64,000 nucleotides of DNA from Corynespora cassiicola (GCA_022059125.1 JAEUWY010000005.1:2728001-2792000), one strand, 5' to 3'. Counted from the first letter of the stretch, positions 10,643-23,253 are shown. Notes: generated from the sequence alone by a model not told the origin. Translations and numbers: made by a program.

Positions 10643-11560
10643 CCCATGACACACCCTGCCCTACCCTCGAGCAGACGTCAAGCTCAAGCTCAGGCTCGGA
10701 TACCGGGCAGGACTCGGAACGCGGGTGTGCGCATGCCACAGTGTGCTGAGGAAAGGTTTTTGTAACGTAGCTAGGGTGAGAGGTAGGCGGGAGGCTTGGC
10801 GCGGCGAGTGCTGGTACCGAAGGGTCCGAGGGTCGTGGGGTACTACTTGAATAAGGAAAGGAAGGGAAAGGGGGAGAGACTAGAAGGGTACGGAGGGGGA
10901 GTTTGGCGGGGGTCTGGGTGTGGGATCGAGGAGAGCGGGTTAGGAAAGGGATGCAGGGTCGTTGTGAGGGACGTGGTGGTTGCGGGCGGCGGGGGGGACT
11001 CAACACCAAGGACGTGTATCCAGGCCCGTGGCGCATCATAAGCTGCGAATGCAGACGCTCTACACGCGCCCACCATGCCATCCTTTGTGTTCAATCCTCC
11101 TCTATCCAAGCCCTCCAAGCTTTTTTTTCCTGCTGAAAAGTGCATGTATCAAGCCATGGCCTGACCTCTCTCACCCCAACGCGCCCCTCCCACAATCCAG
11201 ACCACCCCAACACCCCAACACCCCATCCCAGCAAACCCACTACCCTCCGCCCTCACCGCATCCAAAATCCCCAATCCATACCCCACAAACCCCAGCCCAA
11301 CGCACCCTCCTAATGTACGCCCTTCGCAAATCGCAACCCCCCCGCGCGCCTACAGCGGAGAAACCCGGAACCCACACCCCCCAGTCGCACCCTCGCGAAA
11401 ACACCCGAGCGCGCGGAAACCAAAACGCCACACCTGTTCCCAACACCCTAGTCTCCCCAAAGTCCCGAAAAGAACTGGGGATGGGAAAGTCGCATACTCT
11501 AAGAGGGAAAAAAGGAAAGGAAGGGGGAAAAAAATGTCGCGGCCCCAGCCGCAGAACCAG
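10061..11560. repeat. strand-asymmetric C/A-rich and G/A-rich low-complexity tracts
   Basis: About 10060-10540 and 11160-11460 are extremely C-rich and G-poor on the plus strand; about 10780-11000 is G-rich and C-poor. ORFs read through these tracts are Pro/Thr/Ser/His-rich and look like by-products of composition. A CCATG pentamer repeat lies near 10512-10536. Such tracts are compatible with pyrimidine-rich promoter or UTR DNA, or with structures such as G-quadruplexes, but none of this is shown. Confidence 0.5.
10615..10642. repeat. (TG)14 dinucleotide microsatellite
   Basis: Fourteen perfect TG units, directly visible, inside the gene-poor region. It is likely to vary in length between isolates. 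Confidence 0.95.
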
Positions 11561-14180
11561 TGGGTTCCGGGTGCATTGATGCTCGACTTAACCCACTCTC
11601 CATCCTACCCGTTAGGAGCATGTTAGGATCTGGGGTACGTCAAGCCTTTTTCTTCCGAACCCAGGCAGGGGCCTTGGTACCTAGCCGGATAGCCGCTTTG
11701 ACGAGAGAACTCGCGGGCGCTGGTTGGGTGCTCACGGTTGGGCAGGGACAAATCAATGCAGAGAGGGGGCCTCATGGCGCAATCGCATGGCAAAGGAAAA
11801 ATAAAGATGGGGGATGTGAGTTAGGGATTCAAGACTTGGCGGTGCATTGTTGCGCTCTTCTATTTCGACTACAAAGGAAGGGAGTGGGTGGCTGTTGTTG
11901 GGCTGGATGGGTCGAGAGGGCTTGGATCCTTTTTTTTGGTGGTCAGACTGCCAGCCAGGGCAGGCAGGAGGCCAGGCCAGGCCCGCCGTGTTCAGTTCGT
12001 ACACGCACACGCACCGCCCAGCCCAGGACTTCTCGACCGCGGAGGCTCTGCCACGGCGTCGGTCGATGACCCTGCAGGAGCGAGATCGAAGGGTCTATCC
12101 GGGACAAGACAACTGCTGCTAGGCTATCGGACGGCCGGGCGGCTGGATGTTATGCCTCGTACGGGAGGGTGAGGTTTGCCGGATGGTCGGTCAGTCAGGA
12201 TATTGGAACTGGGGGCTCGCCATTGGCTCGGCCATGGGTTGCGCAAGGACGACTTTGCCTCTGAGCGCCGTGGTAGGCCCTAGATGACGGCGAGAGCCAG
12301 CGATCCGGACATTCCAGAAAACCCGTAGTAGCTGCGAGGGCTTCGATGTCGTCGTCATGGGCGTCATGCGGCAAAAGGTCGGTCAGTCAGTCCTGACCCT
12401 TCGCGCATCGCGACGAACCATTCGCGACATGACCCTGGCCCTGGCCCTGCCCTTCTGCCCTGCTGCCCTGCCCTGCTTCGCTCATACTAAGGCCGCGCAC
12501 CGCACATCCGCAGATCAGCACATGAACAGCGAGGGTGGGACCCCAATATAGAAAGTCAGTCTCAAGCAGCCGCGGCGTCTCCCCAGGATTCGGTGCGCAA
12601 GTGCAAAAGTACGTTGTTACTCAGGTCACCGCCAGATTGAAGCTACGTTGAATGGCCCAGCTACAAAAAAGGGAACGGGCAGGGACCTTTAGCACCAGCG
12701 CCAGCGCCGGCCAGCGCCGGCCAGGGCACAAGCCGAGGGTGCTACCGTCGTCGCGCAAGGCGCTAGTGAAGAGCGAGAGAGCGCCGTGCCGCCTTCCACG
12801 AGGGCCGCTGATTTGATCGTCTGTTGCGATCGGCCTGCAGTAGACGTGTCTGCATGTATGTAACCTTCGTCGACGTTAGGCGCATGAGGCAGGCCGTATC
12901 ATTTTTCGTCGAGCTTGTTGCGCCACGGGAGCCTCATCGTCGGCTATGCCTTCGCCTTTTGGACGAATAGGTACACGCCCGAGAATAGGCGTCCTTCTCA
13001 CACACATTGACCTGGCCGTGCTCCAGCCGGTTTGATCATCGCCGTGTAGCCATTCCTGAGCCGCCGTCCACGACGGCCACGACGACGACGGCAGGCGGGC
13101 TTGCTTGCTTTGCTTTGCCTTGACTGACCTTGTCCGGTCACTGGCAGGGAAGCTCCGACGCGTCGCACACAAGATTATTTCTCCGAAAGAGCGCCCATCA
13201 CAATCCATTGGCCGGTCATCTGCCGGGCCTTCATTACGAGAAAATCTTGGACAATTCAGTGAAATGGCCCATGGCCCACTTGACGCTGAAACGCGATTGG
13301 GAAAGGTGAGAGCGAGAGCGACAGCTGTTGCGGTCTGTGTGGGCGGAGAGGAAACGCTGCAAGTCACCGTGTGGTATTGGCGTTTCGTGCAGGTGGAGCC
13401 GCCGTGGGTGGTGATGGAGGCATGCTGCTGGTGCTGCTGGTGCTGCTGGTGCTTGCTGTTCGTTTTGTGGGCGTGCCTGAGTTAAGGTTGCCAAGGGCCC
13501 GCCAAGTTGTTCATGGTGGACGGCTTCGAGGGAGGCACTCTGGGCAATGTTTGCAGTTGTTTTCGGTGCAAAGGGCTCGACCACCTCCGTTGTATCACCA
13601 TGGCGATCACGGCGCCTCCGCGTTGCAGGGAGCGAGGGTGCAGTAGGAGCGAGAAGCGTACCGGCGTGGACGAGGGCAAATGGCGGTGATGGAGCGTCAG
13701 GTCAGAAGCGCGCGGGCAGCTTGCGGGCAGCTTGCGGGGTGCTCAGATGCGGATGCAAAGGTGTGGAGGCGTCCGTCCCCCTCCCATCCTCCCCTTCCTT
13801 CGCAACGCACGCCGCCAGTGGATGGGGTATTGGCCCACCGAGGCGGAAATGGCTTTGGTGGTAATATCCGAAAGCGCAGTTGGCGACGCTCGAATGCCAT
13901 GGCAGGGGATTACGATTACCCAAGGGCACGCGGCCAGGCCCGGGCAGTGTCAAAGGCGGGAGCAGCAGCAGGCTAGCGGTGCCTGTGACATGCACCACAT
14001 CGGGCTGGTTGAAGCGCTTGACCGAGCGGCGGCGAATGTCACCACGGCGACGGTGACGGAGGCCCGCTCGTGATCACGGATGCGGAGGCCGGCTGAGGTC
14101 GCGTTGCCCGGGCGGGCGACGGAAGGGCTGCCAGTGATGGATGCTGTCGGCGGAGGTGCTGGCGGTGCGGTGGAGGCGGT
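11561..14180. other. GC-rich stretch without a recognisable gene
   Basis: GC-rich DNA with overlapping open frames on both strands, as expected from composition alone. Short tandem GCCAGC/GCCGGCCA units occur near 12690-12725. None of the frames shows a known motif, a signal peptide or a convincing splice pattern. Confidence 0.4.
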
Positions 14181-14190
14181 ATTGCTGCTG

Positions 14191-14221
14191 CCACTGCCAC
14201 TGCCACTGCCACTGCCGCTGC

Positions 14222-14259
<38 letters not shown>
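14191..14259. repeat. compound microsatellite (CCACTG)4 ... (CTG)12
   Basis: Four CCACTG units (14191-14214) run through CCGCTG into twelve perfect CTG units (14224-14259). The nested pattern suggests the CTG run grew from the hexamer by point change and slippage. No supported gene covers it, so the poly-Leu, poly-Cys and poly-Gln readings in the frames are not annotated as protein. Confidence 0.93.
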
Positions 14260-14260
<1 letters not shown>

Positions 14261-15607
14261 CCATGGTCCCTTCCTGCCGTGACGGCGGGTCCAAAGCGGC
14301 AGTCGCTAAACGGCTGTGCATGAGACAATTTTGCCATTGGAACGTCTGGCGAGCTGCAGCGCCCTCCTCCCCCCCCAGCTTATCCCCTTTGCGACGGCGA
14401 CGAGCACTGGCGACCTGCCCAGCTTCCGCTCGCGGAGCAGGGCGACTGCAGGGCCCTTGGTTGGATGCACGCCTGCCACCTGCGAAGAGAGGAGAAAGGA
14501 GGCTGTGCGGCGCTGGGCAGACGCAACGGAGGCAGAGACGGCCATGCTGTGGGCGACGGCTGCGAGGGATGCCAGCCTGCCATGCCAGCCTGCCAGGCCG
14601 GCCGCGCGGGCTATCTCACGCAGGAGTCGTTGACTGACTGACTGACTGACTGGATGACTGACCGACGGCCGCCGCCGAGCAGCTGCGTGGGTGTTGTGCC
14701 GCCGTCATACGTGGAAATGGTCGCTGCACATCTCCTCCCGCCCGTCGTCGTCGTCGTGGTCGTCGTCAGAAGAAGGCTTGACTTGGTCTGCGTGGCTGCG
14801 CCGTGGTGGTCGACGACGACCCGCGCCGCAGAAAAAGCACCGCGACTCTCTGGCCAGGAGAATTACCTTGCAGCAGCGACCACCACGCTCGCCCGTCAAT
14901 CATATCGTGCGAAAAAACTCTGCTGCTTGCGGGTTGCGGGTGAGCGTCGGACTGGTGGGGGTTCGTGCGCCGCCCCCGTCGCCCTTCGCATCAGCCCTGC
15001 AGATGAGAGCGTCACTCGCCTCGCTCGCTGCCACCCTACCCTCCCAGCCTTCGGCCCATTTGGAGCCATTGCCAACTCCTTGCCCCATCCCAGCTTCGGT
15101 CGACGTCGACGGCACCTCGCTCGGGGGGTGCGCTGGATGCGCCCTTGTGCACGGAATCATTGTTATTCCTACGGATCAACTCGACAAGTCATGCAACGCC
15201 TATGCCCACTCTATAGTTTTGTAGACCCCCACCATGCAGCCTGCCCACAATAGGAAACCCCCCTAGTTCCTCCCTCTCCTATGTACGGATGCCCTCCCTG
15301 CTAGGCCACCATCCCAGCCCAAGCCGCTGCGCACACGTACGTGACCAGAATATGAAACAAAGCCTCGAACACGGAAGTAGACAAAAAAAGGTCCGGGCCG
15401 GGTGTCGAATATACACAGGCGACCGAGGTCTAATAAAGGTAGCCGCCATGGCTGGGTTAGGAGAAGAGAAAAATAGTGTCTGGTAACGAGCGTGTGTATA
15501 TATAAGTGTAATGGCGGTGGAAGTAGCAGAAAGAAGTATAAAAACGGTGGTATCATTCGCACCAGCACCGTCATGAGTCATGGCGTCGTGAAAGTGGTCT
15601 GGGAATT
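14260..15607. other. gene-free GC-rich stretch and 3' flank of the copper-fist gene
   Basis: Includes a GACT tetranucleotide run near 14632-14653. No motif-bearing ORF was found. The last few hundred bases are probably the 3' UTR and terminator of the copper-fist gene, which reads toward this side. Confidence 0.4.
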
Positions 15608-17208
15608 CTATAACCAGGATTGATACGACATGTCGAACGGACCAAGTCCGCCAAACGCGTTGTTCTGATCCAACAACCAGGGGTCGTTCGAAACTACATC
15701 GTCGATATTGTTCGGCATCACAATGGCACGCGCGTCGCTGAAGTCGGCCGTCGTGAACACCGGGGTCCCATCGTTCGGCCCCGTCGTCGTGAGCCCGTTT
15801 GACACGCTGCTAAGATCCTTGGCAAAGTCAAGATCAAGACCCTGGCTTTCTGGCGAAGCCGTCGCAGGTATCGACGTGGGCGCCGAGCGACTGTCGGTGG
15901 GCCCAGATGTCGCAAGACGGTAAACGGGGCTGTCCTCCCAAAACAGCGACTCGCTGGCTGCCGACTGCGGATGCTTGGGGAACTCCATGTCGCCGAACAG
16001 CGTCGGCTCGCCGATCTCAGAATGGGCCGTGGACGAGGCCGTCGTGAGGCCAGGCACGCTCTGTTTTGACTCTCCGCTGTGCGAAATGGGCTGCGTCAAC
16101 GTGTCGGTGAGCTTGCTGGGATCCAGCGGGAGGTCTCCAGCCGACCAGATGGGATTCAAGCCCGCAGACGGTATTGACCAGTCGTTCTCCAAGTTGGGGA
16201 GGCAGTCCTGGGAGGGCGAGGTCGAAAGGCTTCCAAATCCAAAGTTGCGGTTGACAGGGGTGATGCTACTAGCCCACGGCCACTGGGTTGTGGGTATCGT
16301 GTCGCTCAGACCACTGTCACTCGGCGAATTGCCCTCTTGGCCGAAATTTGAGCCTTGACCGGTAAATAATGGATCTGCTGGGAGGCCGTTGACGTCGAGG
16401 CTACCGGTGAGAGGGGTGATCGGAAGGCTGTCGACCGAGCGCTGTGCCGAGCCGAGCATGGCGTAGAAGTCGGTGTTGGACAGTGAAAACGTGTCCATGG
16501 AACGGGTAGAGGGTGTCGTCTCCGGCTGCCCGTAGTTGGCGTTTTGCGAAAAGGCGGCAAACGCAGCAGAGCCGTGCAGGGTGTGCGGGCGTGGGATCTT
16601 GTAGGGAGCGCCAGACACGTGGGCCGTGTTGTTGTTGCGGTGGCAGGGCTTGTGGTGGCCGTTCGCAAAGACGGTCAGGGTGCTCTCCGAGTGGGTCGCC
16701 GTGAGCTTGGGCTTCGCCCTGGCGTCATGGAGCGACTGCTTGGTGTCGAGTCTCAGGTCGAGGATGTCCTTCTTGATGCCGCATATGCATTTGGCGCCAG
16801 AGTGGCAGGCGCAACGGCTGTCATGGACTGCATGGTGGTTAGAATGGCCGTCGTCGCTTGGGCCTGCGTGGCTGCTCTCACCCTTTGCATCGGCCTTGTC
16901 CTTGTGCTTGTCCTTGTCCTTCTTGTCGCCACAGTCGCACTTGGCGTGGTGGGACTTGGACTTGCGCGCACCGCGACAGTGCTCGCATTGCTTGACGGGA
17001 CGACCCTTGGGGTTGATGTGGTGTAGTTCGCGATCTGGGCGGCGCACGGTTAGCATGGGCTGTCAGGTAGGGGCAGTGACGCTGCAGTGACGGTGGGTGA
17101 CAGGGACAGCGCCAACGGCGGCAACGTACCAGTGTGGTTGCATCCGCTCACACGGTGGCCCTTTATGCAGGACTGGCAAGCATACTTCTCACCATCGATC
17201 AGAGGCAT
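15608..17208 (-). CDS. copper-fist transcription factor
   Basis: Two exons (17208-17130 and 17034-15608) give 501 residues. Residues 1-43 form a copper-fist DNA-binding domain that starts at Met1, as in the family: zinc ligands Cys11, Cys14, Cys23 and His25 in YACQSCIKGHRVSGCNHT, and the minor-groove KGRP at 36-39. A Cys-rich patch follows: Cys59-x-Cys61, then C-x-C-x5-C-x-C at Cys101, 103, 109 and 111. Similar patches bind Cu(I) in Ace1/Amt1/Mac1-type regulators. The rest is Ser/Thr/Pro-rich and acidic, consistent with activation, ending in an aromatic GPFDMSYQSWL. It probably controls copper uptake or detoxification genes in the nucleus. Which direction (Mac1/Cuf1-like or Ace1-like) cannot be told from sequence alone. 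It is divergent from the Rgt1-like gene. Confidence 0.9.
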
Positions 17209-19916
17209 GCCTGGGAGGGGTTCACGGCCGATTGCGGTCGTCGCACCGGGCACGAGGCTGCCGACAGAGAGGGAGCGAGGCGCAGGGCGGTAGGGTCGAA
17301 GAGGACGGCTGGCAGGCGGGCTGTGCGGGGCCGGACGAAGCAAGCAGCAAGTATAAACAGTCGGAAGGGTAGCTAGAAGGAAACGCCGGGGGTATAAGTC
17401 TCAATGGTAGGAATAACGCCGGGCTGGTGGGTGGGACACAGTGACCGCGAACGCCGGAGGAACGACACCGGGGGAGAGATGGCCTGGTAGGGCGGAGCGG
17501 AGGGCGGGTGTTAGAGGGAGAAGGGACCGAGCCGTGCACCAAAAGGCGCTGGCCGTAACGCGTGGGAACTGGCTTGCTGTGGGGAGGCCAAAACGGCAGT
17601 CTGGGGGGGTTGTGTGGGAGAGAGGTGTGAGGTTTGGGAGTGGGAGGAGATGCAGCGAGCTGCTGGTGTATTATTGCGGGACGACCTGCGCTGGGCCTTG
17701 CCCGAGGCGGCAAGGCGCCATCGCCGCGCTTGCATGGGGCTTGCACTGACCCGCGCCGATTCTTTTTCTTTGCTCGAGGGACGCACGCCGGCTTCTGTGC
17801 CATCCTCGCCTTCAGGCATCATGGCCGGCGCGGCTGCAGGTCGCCTTGCCCAGCGCCCCAGGATGGGTGGGTGTGTGGGAGCATGCAGCCAGCGGTCCAG
17901 CGGTCCAGCAGCAGCAGTAGCAGCAGCAGCCGTGCACCTTCGCAGCGCCAGCGCCAGCGCCAGCACCAGCACCAGCGCGCTGTCCCTCCAGCCATTAGCC
18001 ATTTGACGCTCGCTCACCGCATGCCGCCCGCTCGTTTCTGATCATGTCGCTGCTGCCGCCCGCCGTGCCCTCGCTCGTCGCCGTGTGCCCTCTGGCCATG
18101 TACCGTGTAGCCACGTCTAGCGGCTTCTCTCCCCCTCACCCCCTCCCCCTCTCGTCTCGTCGCGCCGGATGACTTGCAGTCGACGCTCCAGCCCACGCCC
18201 GCGGCCTTGCTCCTCGCTCAGCTTGGCCCCCAGCGGGCGGCCCTGACTGCCTGTTGAGCGGTGCGATCGCGACGCACGCATGCGAGCTCCACCCTGCGAG
18301 CCAGGGACGCATCCGACCAAGCACCGCCGCCGGGCCCATCCATCACGAGACGCTGCCGTCGTCGTCGTGGCCCGTCTCGTCGCTCTTTTCTGTGGGCACG
18401 GCACGTTTCGTTAGAGCCTGGCACACTGGAAACGACCCCCAACCCACCCCCCATGGCCCAGCACCGCCCGCCCACACGCACACACACTGACCCCCCGCGC
18501 ACGACTCGCAGCCCGCAGCACTCTGGCTGGGGGATGGGATGCGACCCGTTGCCAAGGCGAAGATCAGGTTGTATTGTTTGCAGCGATGGCGCCGGCGTAC
18601 AGTGTCGTGAGCAGCACCTCGTCTACGAACTTTCAGGTACATTGCCAGCTTATTGAGGGTGCGCGCCGCGGGCTCCATGGCTCCATGGCTCCATGGCCCG
18701 GAAGTGTGGTGGCGGCGACCCGCTCGCTGCCAGAGGGCTCTGGGATGGTGCGCCGCGCCCGTCCAGGCGGAGAATGGTTCCCTCGCCAGCCAGATCGCCG
18801 GCCCAGGGTGCCCGCCCGCCCTCAGCTTGAAACAGGTCTGCCATGGCAATTCTCCGTGCCCTGCTGTGTGCGCCATACGTCGCGGTATATGGTTATGATG
18901 CTGGATGATACTGGACGACGCTCGCCCTCGCCGTGCTCAGCGCCAGTGTGCGCGCCGCGCCCGCCGCTGATTCGACGCTGCGGCGGTCCGAGGCCCCTGT
19001 CGTCCTGTATTCGCATGCCGTGGTCTACAGAGCAGCGCACCTGACGCACACCCGGTCATAGCAAGTTCCATTTGGGGCGCTGGGCAATCCTGTGTGCCAG
19101 TATTGTATTGCCACAAAAGGGACGACGTCTCGGCCTGCTCGCGCTGCTCGCGCTGCTCGTGCCAATGCAACGCTGCGCCGGCTGCGGCGTCGGCGGAGCG
19201 AGGGCGAGCTGTTGTGCACACTGCAAAGGTTGACTTATTAGCTGGGCCCTTCTAAGCCGCATGCTTCATGATTCATGATTGCTGAGATGCCCGCTCGGCG
19301 ATAGTGTCGGCCGAGAGGGCCGCGAGGGCGAGGTGGATAAATGAACGGGCACGGAGACGACGGTCCATATGTGGCCTGCGGGCACAATACCACATTACAG
19401 GACGCTGCACGCGGGTCCCATCTCACTCAGCGGGCGTGCAGCTGGGTGCAGCCGTGTGCAGTCGTGTGCAGGCGGCGGCCACTGGCTGGAGGCCCGTTGG
19501 ACGGCGTCCAGGTGGTGTCCGGATGGCGATGGCCCCAGAGCGCTCCTGGGCGAGGTGCCTGGAGGGCCGCTTCGGAGGCTCAGGTTTGTCCGAACAGCGA
19601 CCTCACCATCGCTCGCAAGCGTAGAGATGGGCAGAGGAACGCGGAGAGCCCGAGCGATGCAGAGCTGCAATTGATCCATGGCGCCCATGATGCCTCTCCC
19701 CAGGCTCCCACCCCCATGCGAGGCTGCTTCTTTTCCATTTTTGCCGCGCTAGTACCGAACCGTGCAAGGCGTCGCTCAAGCAAAACCCTCGGCCTTCACT
19801 GCTCTTCCTCATCCCACAACACCACCTACACGCGCTATCGCATCCCCCCGCAACCCGCCCACTTCACGTCGCGTCCACGCGCCTCGCCCCCCGCCGCCGC
19901 CGCGACGCCTCCCGCC
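17209..19916. promoter_or_regulatory. 2.7 kb shared upstream region of two regulator genes
   Basis: The region separates two divergent transcription-factor genes. It contains simple repeats: CCAGCG/CAGCAG units near 17889-17935, CAGCGC/CAGCAC units near 17940-17985, a three-fold CTCCATGG near 18672-18696 and GCTCGC units near 19135-19160. Many overlapping ORFs have no motif. A TTTGCTCG at 17769-17776 fits the yeast Mac1 consensus, but one such match is expected by chance in a region of this size. Long 5' leaders are likely. Confidence 0.5.
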
Positions 19917-22501
19917 ATGGCCTCGAGCGACCCCTACGCCGATTCCGACACGCAAATGGGCGGGCCTGCCGGCCTGTACGCGGTCGGCCAGAACGGCGGA
20001 ACTTCTCCAGCCCAACAGCAGCAGCAGCACATGCACACCGACCCGGACCTCCAGCTGCGCGAGAACCTGCAGCAGCTCCAGCGCAACACCGAGATGATGC
20101 ACCCCCAGGGCCCGCCCCAGCACCAGATGAACGCTCTCAACCCGGCCCATCACCAGTTCCAGACTCCGCCGCGTCCGACCCACTCGCCCCAGCAAATGGC
20201 CCAGTCCGTCATGAGCCTGGAGGAGCACAACATGTACGGCGATCACGACGCCTCGAGCCGGAAGCGCTCCAAGGTCTCTCGCGCCTGCGACGAGTGCCGG
20301 CGCAAGAAGGTACCACTCCGCCATTTACCGCGCCTGGGCGCAATGCTCACAATTGGCAGATTCGGTGCGACTCGACCTGTGAGAACGGCCCGGAGGCTTG
20401 CTCGAGCTGCAAGCGCACCGGCGCGCGTTGCCAGTTCAGCAGACAGCCAATGAAGCGCGGTCCTAGTAAAGGGTAGAGCTCTCGCGTGCCGCTCCATTCC
20501 ACTTGCTTTTGTGCTAAAATATTTGCAGTTACATCAAGGAATTAGCCGACCGCCTCAACTCACTGGAGAACCAAATCCAACACCCACATGTGCCTCCACA
20601 GACGTTTGACTTCAATGCCCTCAACGAGGGAGCTCTGGTCGATAGCCCGCAGTATTCTCGGAAGCGCACACATTCAATATCGGAAGGTTTTCAGGATTCG
20701 TATAGCCGTCCCAGCTGGTCTGGCCAGGACCGCGGTACATATGACCATCCTGAACTAGCGCAGTATGTCACGCTGACTGGTGAAGAATTCCCGCCTCCGC
20801 AGAATGGTACTAGCACAAACATCGACCGGCGCACTTCCTTTGGGGAAATGACAATGGCTGGCAATCTCATCACGGGATCCAACGAAGGCATTTTGAAAGC
20901 GTAGGTACTCACGGTCTGATGTCCGCGAAAGCTTTCACTTACAACCACCGCTAGTTACCACACTTTGATACATCCAACACTTCCGATTCTTCCACATGAA
21001 ATAACGTCATTAAACCGTCTTACCCACTGCCCTCCAAAGCTGCGCGAGGCCTTCTTTCAGTCTTTGGACTGCGCGGTGCGGTCGTTTGCCTCGAATTTTG
21101 CGTCCAGGTCACTTCCACCAGTCGAGCTCACCTTAAATCAGTTGCAGCTCAAGTGCGTCGAATTCGTAGACATCGCAAGGCATTCTCTGGAAGACGGCGA
21201 CTCCTCTCACCAGTTTTACAACAACTTGGTGTATTGTCAGTCCCTCATTTTCCTGACCATTGCCATGGACAGGCCCGGTCCGGGTACGGGGGGAAGCGTC
21301 GCGGAGATGTTGGGTCGGCTGGCAGGCTGTATCACTGAGATGGGCCTCAACGAATCAAAGGTGCTCAACAACTTGAGGGAACAGGACCACGAGGCTTTCG
21401 AGGCGGCACGTCGCATCTTTTGGTCGACGTTCATTCTCGACCGCTTTCATGCCTCCAGCCGATCCAAGGACATTATTCTCCCATTGCATTGCGGATCGGT
21501 GTCACGTGATGACCTCAGAGCATTGGGCAAAGTGGGCTACCACCTAGCTCGTGAGTATACATGCTCGATTTGTTTGATACATCTAACATTTTGCAGGTGC
21601 TGCCGATATTGTCGGCCAGGTAGCCTACATCACACGTGCTGGCAGTGTGCCCACCATTGACCCATCATCACCATTTGCTTTTACAGCACTGACTGCAACC
21701 TCGCCATCATCAGTTTATCTCACTGGGCAGCTCTCTCGCTTTAGGGAATCACTCGATATTGAGGATTTTTCGATGAACGCGCCTCCCCACCTAGCCTACC
21801 AGTACCTCCGCATCCTCGTGGCCAGGTTGTCCGTCTATCAATCATCAAACGACATACTTGCACTCACCCAGGAGCTTCTTGCCAATCTAAAGTCTGAATT
21901 TATTACGCCTTTGCACCACATATTCGCGAGTCTGGTAGCAACATCTTTGACAGAATTGTCAGACCGCGTAGAGACGCAGGTTGAAGCTCACGCTAGCGTC
22001 AAAGAAATGAGCGATGCCTTGGCCAATGGCTCCATCATCCACCGCAGTGCCGACTTCCTTGGCTGGGACAACGCCATCCGTGATCTTCTCCACCAGAAGA
22101 AGGCACCTACACCGCCGACTGGCACTGCCCCCGAACAGACTAGCCCTTCGCAGCCAAACATGGCCGGCCTGCAACACCTTGCTGCCGCCGCAGTTGGCGA
22201 GCGAGAGGGCGCCGACGCTCGACCTGCAAGCAGTGGTGGTAATGGCACTTCGGCACCATCCGACACTTCTAAAGTCGAGCACGATCTGAGGGCTGCCGTC
22301 GACGCTGCGAATGAGGCAGCAAAAGCGCAAGCCACCGCCGCCGCTGCCCAGCAGCAAATGCAATCCTCATCCAACGGCAGTGGCAATGGCAACGGCAGCG
22401 GCAATGGCAACGGTGGTGGCGAGAACAGTAGTGCACCAAATAACTCCAACTACGACCCTAGTGCGTTGGTTAAAGATGGCTTCATGACCGCTCTAACATG
22501 A
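19917..22501 (+). CDS. Zn2Cys6 transcription factor, Rgt1-like
   Basis: Five exons (19917-20309, 20360-20472, 20529-20900, 20955-21550, 21597-22501) give 792 residues; all joins keep frame. A Gln/Pro-rich N-terminus precedes a Zn2Cys6 binuclear cluster with Cys124, 127, 134, 145, 148 and 155, a KRGPSKGYIKEL linker and a short coiled-coil (LADRLNSLENQI). This linker is typical of the Rgt1 glucose-transporter-regulator group. The middle (from about residue 290) matches the fungal-specific TF regulatory domain: FQSLDCAVRSF, YCQSLIFLTIAMDR, MLGRLAGCITEMGLN, ARRIFWSTFILDRF. The C-terminus is Ala/Gln-rich, then a Gly/Asn/Ser repeat, ending KDGFMTALT. In yeasts Rgt1 represses hexose-transporter genes when glucose is low; the same role here is inference. 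Confidence 0.85.
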
Positions 22502-23253
22502 CCACGCCAGTGCTCCCCTTCATGTCGTATCAAGATTTCTTTAGACGCACCGACTTGTAACGCTACCCACTTTGCCGGCACGACGCCGAGGTCAAAACCT
22601 CTCCGTTGGGCGCATCACCTCGAGATGACACCCCGAACCTTCCCCCCTCTCTGTCACAATATCTCGACTTTCGGCACACCCGCCGAACACAAAAATCAAA
22701 TCCACGCCCCACACATGCACACTTTTTGACGTTTACTCGGTAACATGTCACTAATCATCTGTCTGTTTGTTTTTCGCCCCAGGGGCGTTTTTGCTTCTGG
22801 TGCTTCTCTTTTCTTGTTCTGAAATCCGTATGGAAATTATACCCCCCCTTTTCCCTTTTAGTGGTGGTGGTGGTGGTGGTGGTGGTGGATGATGATGATG
22901 GGGTAGTGCGGGAGAGAGTGAGAGAGGGTTGCTGGGCTTTTGTGATGGTGAATATACATATTTAGTAGCTAGGCTTGAGCCTTGCCTACCCCTGTAGGAT
23001 AAATCCAATCACGAAGTTTGATGCGAGGGTTTGGGTGTGTTCTGATTTATGTGGTGTAGGTGATGTGGAGAGGGTTGTGGGGAGTGGGCGAGGCACAAAG
23101 GTACGTTGTCGAAGTTGAAAGCCAGTGCAATGTCGCACGGCGATGGTCGATGCTTTGTTAACTACAAGGCCCGCGCGGCGGCAAAGCACTCTTACAAAAC
23201 ACGTCAGTCCCTCTCCACCCCAAAGTCTCGATTACTCCCATTTCCAGCGCACC
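22502..23253. other. 3' flank of Rgt1-like gene and upstream region of the DPP III gene
   Basis: 752 bases without a supported gene. It contains a (GTG)n/(GAT)n microsatellite at 22861-22900. A CT-rich leader precedes the ATG at 23254. Confidence 0.5.
22861..22900. repeat. (GTG)n followed by (GAT)n microsatellite
   Basis: About nine GTG/GGT units directly followed by four GAT units, outside any coding frame, likely within the 3' UTR of the Rgt1-like gene. Confidence 0.9.

Noticed and set aside
10063..10749. 228-codon Pro/Thr/His-rich ORF on the plus strand
   Set aside because: It reads through C-rich low-complexity DNA and the TG microsatellite; no domain, and the reverse strand is equally open.
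13105..13485. 126-codon plus-strand ORF in GC-rich DNA with CCWCCWC-like pattern
   Set aside because: The Cys/Trp run comes from a TGCTGG repeat; overlapping frames are equally open.
14080..14637. 185-codon ORF with a poly-Leu run
   Set aside because: The Leu run is just the CTG microsatellite; other frames give poly-Cys or poly-Gln of the same length.
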